Source: Roseiarcus sp963776665
GTDB lineage: Bacteria > Pseudomonadota > Alphaproteobacteria > Rhizobiales > Beijerinckiaceae
NCBI GenBank assembly: GCA_963776665.1
Contig: CAVZNQ010000022.1
Location: 1-64,000, forward strand
Length of the DNA stretch: 64,000 bases
Direction of reading: 5' to 3'
The notes under the pieces were generated by a model that saw nothing but the letters and a program-made list of their open reading frames with translations, was not told where the DNA came from and did no database searches. Made by a program: the position numbers and the translations under genes. Below, in pieces: positions 62,048-64,000 of this stretch (the stretch's first letter is position 1; each line of letters opens with the position of its first letter).

Positions 62048-64000
62048 ATGACCCGCCAGGATGTCAATCAAGCATTGCTGCAGACCTCGTTTTTGTACGG
62101 CGCCAATAGCGCCTATATCGAAGCCCTGCAGGCGAAATACGAGAACGACCCGCTTTCGGTCGAACCCGGCTGGCGGGATTTCTTCGCTGCCCTGGGCGAT
62201 GATCCCGCAAGCGTGGTCAAGACCGCGCGCGGCGCGTCGTGGCGCAAACCCGGTTGGCCGGCCACGCCGAAGGGCGATCTTATCAACGCGCTGGACGGGG
62301 ACTGGCCGGCAACGGAAAGAGCGGTCGCCGACAAGCTCAGAGCCAAGGCGGCGGAAGCTGGGCCAAAGACGCCGACCGAGGACGAGATTCGCCGCGCGAC
62401 CCGCGACTCCGTGCGCGCTCTGATGATGATACGCGCCTACCGCATGCGCGGCCATCTCTACGCCAATCTCGATCCGCTCGGCCTTGAGCCGCAGAGGGAT
62501 CACGAGGAGCTCCATCCCTCGACTTACGGCTTCCAGGAATCCGACTACGATCGCAAGATCTTCATCGATCACGTGCTCGGGCTCGAATATGCGACCTTGC
62601 GAGAAATGCTCGCGATCCTCAGGCGCACCTATTGCGGCACGATAGGCTTCGAATTCATCCATATCTCCGATCCGGCCGAGAAGGCCTGGATTCAGGAGCG
62701 CGTCGAGGGACCCGACAAGGAAATTCAGTTCACCAAGGAAGGCAAGCGCGCCATCCTCGGCAAGCTCGTAGAAACCGAGGGATTCGAGAAGTTTTTCGAC
62801 GTCAAGTATCCGGGGGCGAAGCGGTTCGGCCTCGACGGCGCGGAGGCGATGATCCCGGCTCTCGAGCAGATCATCAAGCGGGGCGGTCAATTGGGTCTGC
62901 GCGACATCGCCCTCGGCATGGCCCATCGCGGCCGGCTCAACGTGCTGAGCCAGGTGATGCACAAGCAGCACCGCGTGATCTTTCACGAGTTCAAGGGCGG
63001 TTCGGCGTCGCCGGACGAGGTCGACGGCACCGGCGACGTCAAATATCACCTCGGCGCGTCTTCGGATCGCGAGTTCGACGGCAATAGCGTTCACCTTTCG
63101 CTGACGGCAAATCCGTCGCATCTCGAGATCGTCGATCCGGTGGTCCTCGGTAAAGTTCGCGCCAAGCAGGATCAGCTCGGCGACGTCATTGAGCGGTCGA
63201 AAGCATTGCCGCTCTTGATCCACGGCGACGCCGCTTTCGCCGGCCAGGGGGTGGTCGCGGAATGTTTCACCCTTTCGGGCCTGCGCGGGCACCGGACCGG
63301 CGGCTCGCTCCACTTCATCGTCAACAACCAGATCGGCTTCACCACCTATCCGCGCTATTCGCGCTCCTCGCCATATCCCTCCGACGTCGCCAAGCTGGTG
63401 GAAGCGCCGATTTTTCACGTCAACGGCGATGATCCGGAGGCCGTCGTCTTCTGCGCCAAGGTGGCGACTGAATACCGGCAGAAGTTTCACAAGCCGGTAG
63501 TCATCGACATGTTCTGCTATCGGCGGTTCGGCCACAACGAGGGCGACGAGCCGGCGTTCACTCAGCCGATCATGTATCGACTCATCCGCTCGCATCCTAC
63601 GACGCTTCAGATCTATGCCGAGCGGCTTATCGCGGAAGGCATCGTCACCGAGCGCGAGGTCGACAAGATGCGCGCGGACTGGCGTCAACGGCTCGAGGCC
63701 GAATACGAGGCCGGACAGTCTTACTCGGCCAACAAGGCCGATTGGCTCGATGGCCGCTGGGCGGGCGTCAAGGCTGCGAGAGACATCGCCGATGACGATC
63801 TCCGCGGCAAGACCGGCGTCGAACTCGCACGTCTGAGATTGATCGGCGAGCGGATCACTGCGGCGCCGGAAGGCTTCAATATCCATAAGACGATCCTGCG
63901 GTTCCTCGAGAGCCGCCGCGCGGCGATCATGAGCGGCGAGGGGATCGATTGGTCCACCGCGGAGGCTCTCGCCTTCGGTTCACTGCTCGACGATGGCTTT
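62048..64000 (+). CDS. sucA: 2-oxoglutarate dehydrogenase E1 component (partial, cut by window end)
   Basis: ATG 62048 (MTRQDVNQALLQTSFLYGANS) stays open for 651 codons to the last base; the full protein is normally near 980–1000 aa. Seen: AYIEALQAKYENDPLSVEPGWRDFFAAL, MMIRAYRMRGHLYANLDPLGL, LRRTYCGTIGFEFIHI, DIALGMAHRGRLNVLSQVMHK, KYHLGASSDREF, HLSLTANPSHLEIVDPVV, HGDAAFAGQGVVAE, NNQIGFTTYPRYSRSS and HVNGDDPEAVV (ThDP/Mg region). It decarboxylates 2-oxoglutarate as part of the OGDH complex. Confidence 0.96.
   Translation, partial: MTRQDVNQALLQTSFLYGANSAYIEALQAKYENDPLSVEPGWRDFFAALGDDPASVVKTARGASWRKPGWPATPKGDLINALDGDWPATERAVADKLRAKAAEAGPKTPTEDEIRRATRDSVRALMMIRAYRMRGHLYANLDPLGLEPQRDHEELHPSTYGFQESDYDRKIFIDHVLGLEYATLREMLAILRRTYCGTIGFEFIHISDPAEKAWIQERVEGPDKEIQFTKEGKRAILGKLVETEGFEKFFDVKYPGAKRFGLDGAEAMIPALEQIIKRGGQLGLRDIALGMAHRGRLNVLSQVMHKQHRVIFHEFKGGSASPDEVDGTGDVKYHLGASSDREFDGNSVHLSLTANPSHLEIVDPVVLGKVRAKQDQLGDVIERSKALPLLIHGDAAFAGQGVVAECFTLSGLRGHRTGGSLHFIVNNQIGFTTYPRYSRSSPYPSDVAKLVEAPIFHVNGDDPEAVVFCAKVATEYRQKFHKPVVIDMFCYRRFGHNEGDEPAFTQPIMYRLIRSHPTTLQIYAERLIAEGIVTEREVDKMRADWRQRLEAEYEAGQSYSANKADWLDGRWAGVKAARDIADDDLRGKTGVELARLRLIGERITAAPEGFNIHKTILRFLESRRAAIMSGEGIDWSTAEALAFGSLLDDGF

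Noticed and set aside
62015..63886. 623-codon minus-strand frame opposite sucA
   Set aside because: sucA on the plus strand has many conserved motifs; the antisense translation has none.
1..64000. CRISPR array, rRNA genes or prophage
   Set aside because: No regularly spaced repeats, no rRNA sequence and no phage structural genes; the S74 domains occur without any tail genes.

Overview
The window is about 64 kb of GC-rich chromosome from an alphaproteobacterium, most likely Hyphomicrobiales (Rhizobiales), perhaps near Beijerinckiaceae/Methylocystaceae. The evidence is the gene orders dnaJ–methyltransferase–pyrF–dapB, cysS–GNAT–cimA and mdh–sucC–sucD–sucA, an alpha-type SspB next to DUF4169 and ribbon-helix-helix genes, and a circularly permuted two-piece tmRNA whose tag reads ANDNYAPVALAA. 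The family placement is inference.

Layout. 1–3.1 kb: end of dnaJ, a PmtA-like methyltransferase, pyrF, two DUF1330 paralogues, dapB. 3.1–8.3 kb: a secreted protein, a Bax-inhibitor-1 protein, and an EmrAB-type efflux pair divergent from its TetR regulator, with two matching operator palindromes between them. 8.6–17.5 kb: fumC, rplY, pth, a histidine kinase, a GST, a GCG/CRPN small protein, a YcgN-like protein, a deacetylase and an orphan AAA ATPase. 17.8–22.6 kb: an HTH-RibB gene, an MDR reductase and a glycosyltransferase, all frameshifted, plus a phytochelatin-synthase-like protein. 22.6–26.3 kb: PBP1A and dnaN. 26.3–30.4 kb: an accessory island with two intact radical SAM genes flanked by two radical SAM fragments, and an IS110-family element followed by a strongly folded non-coding segment (candidate bridge RNA). 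30.4–36.7 kb: a tightly overlapping amino-sugar/glycerate operon (pcp–nagK–nagA–glycerate kinase) and a PimC/PimD-like acyl-CoA dehydrogenase pair.

36.8–43 kb is the most novel part. An HExxH-type peptide-modification protein overlaps a stand-alone A–T–TE protein that has a Cys nucleophile and an Ig-like tail. Divergent from them are five tandem small genes: two carry GEG(P) repeats and three share a 57–59-residue segment containing LDDAELLGFE and ending in GEG(P/V). In two of those three the segment is fused directly to a Peptidase_S74 self-cleaving domain. I read this as an undescribed peptide natural-product (RiPP-like) system.

43–64 kb: hydroxypyruvate isomerase, a large AsmA protein, sspB and its companions, ssrA, a trypsin-like protease, an ECF sigma/anti-sigma operon with cytochrome c and a phosphoesterase, cimA–GNAT–cysS, arginase and a TCA-cycle operon cut by the window end.

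A striking cross-cutting signal: at least eleven frameshifts in eight loci (ribB, MDR x3, glycosyltransferase, IS110, a radical SAM remnant, an S74 paralogue, hyi, cysS x2) are each repaired by removing exactly one base. I saw no conserved gene that needed a single base added. Either the sequence carries a systematic insertion error or this genome has an unusual +1 mutational bias.
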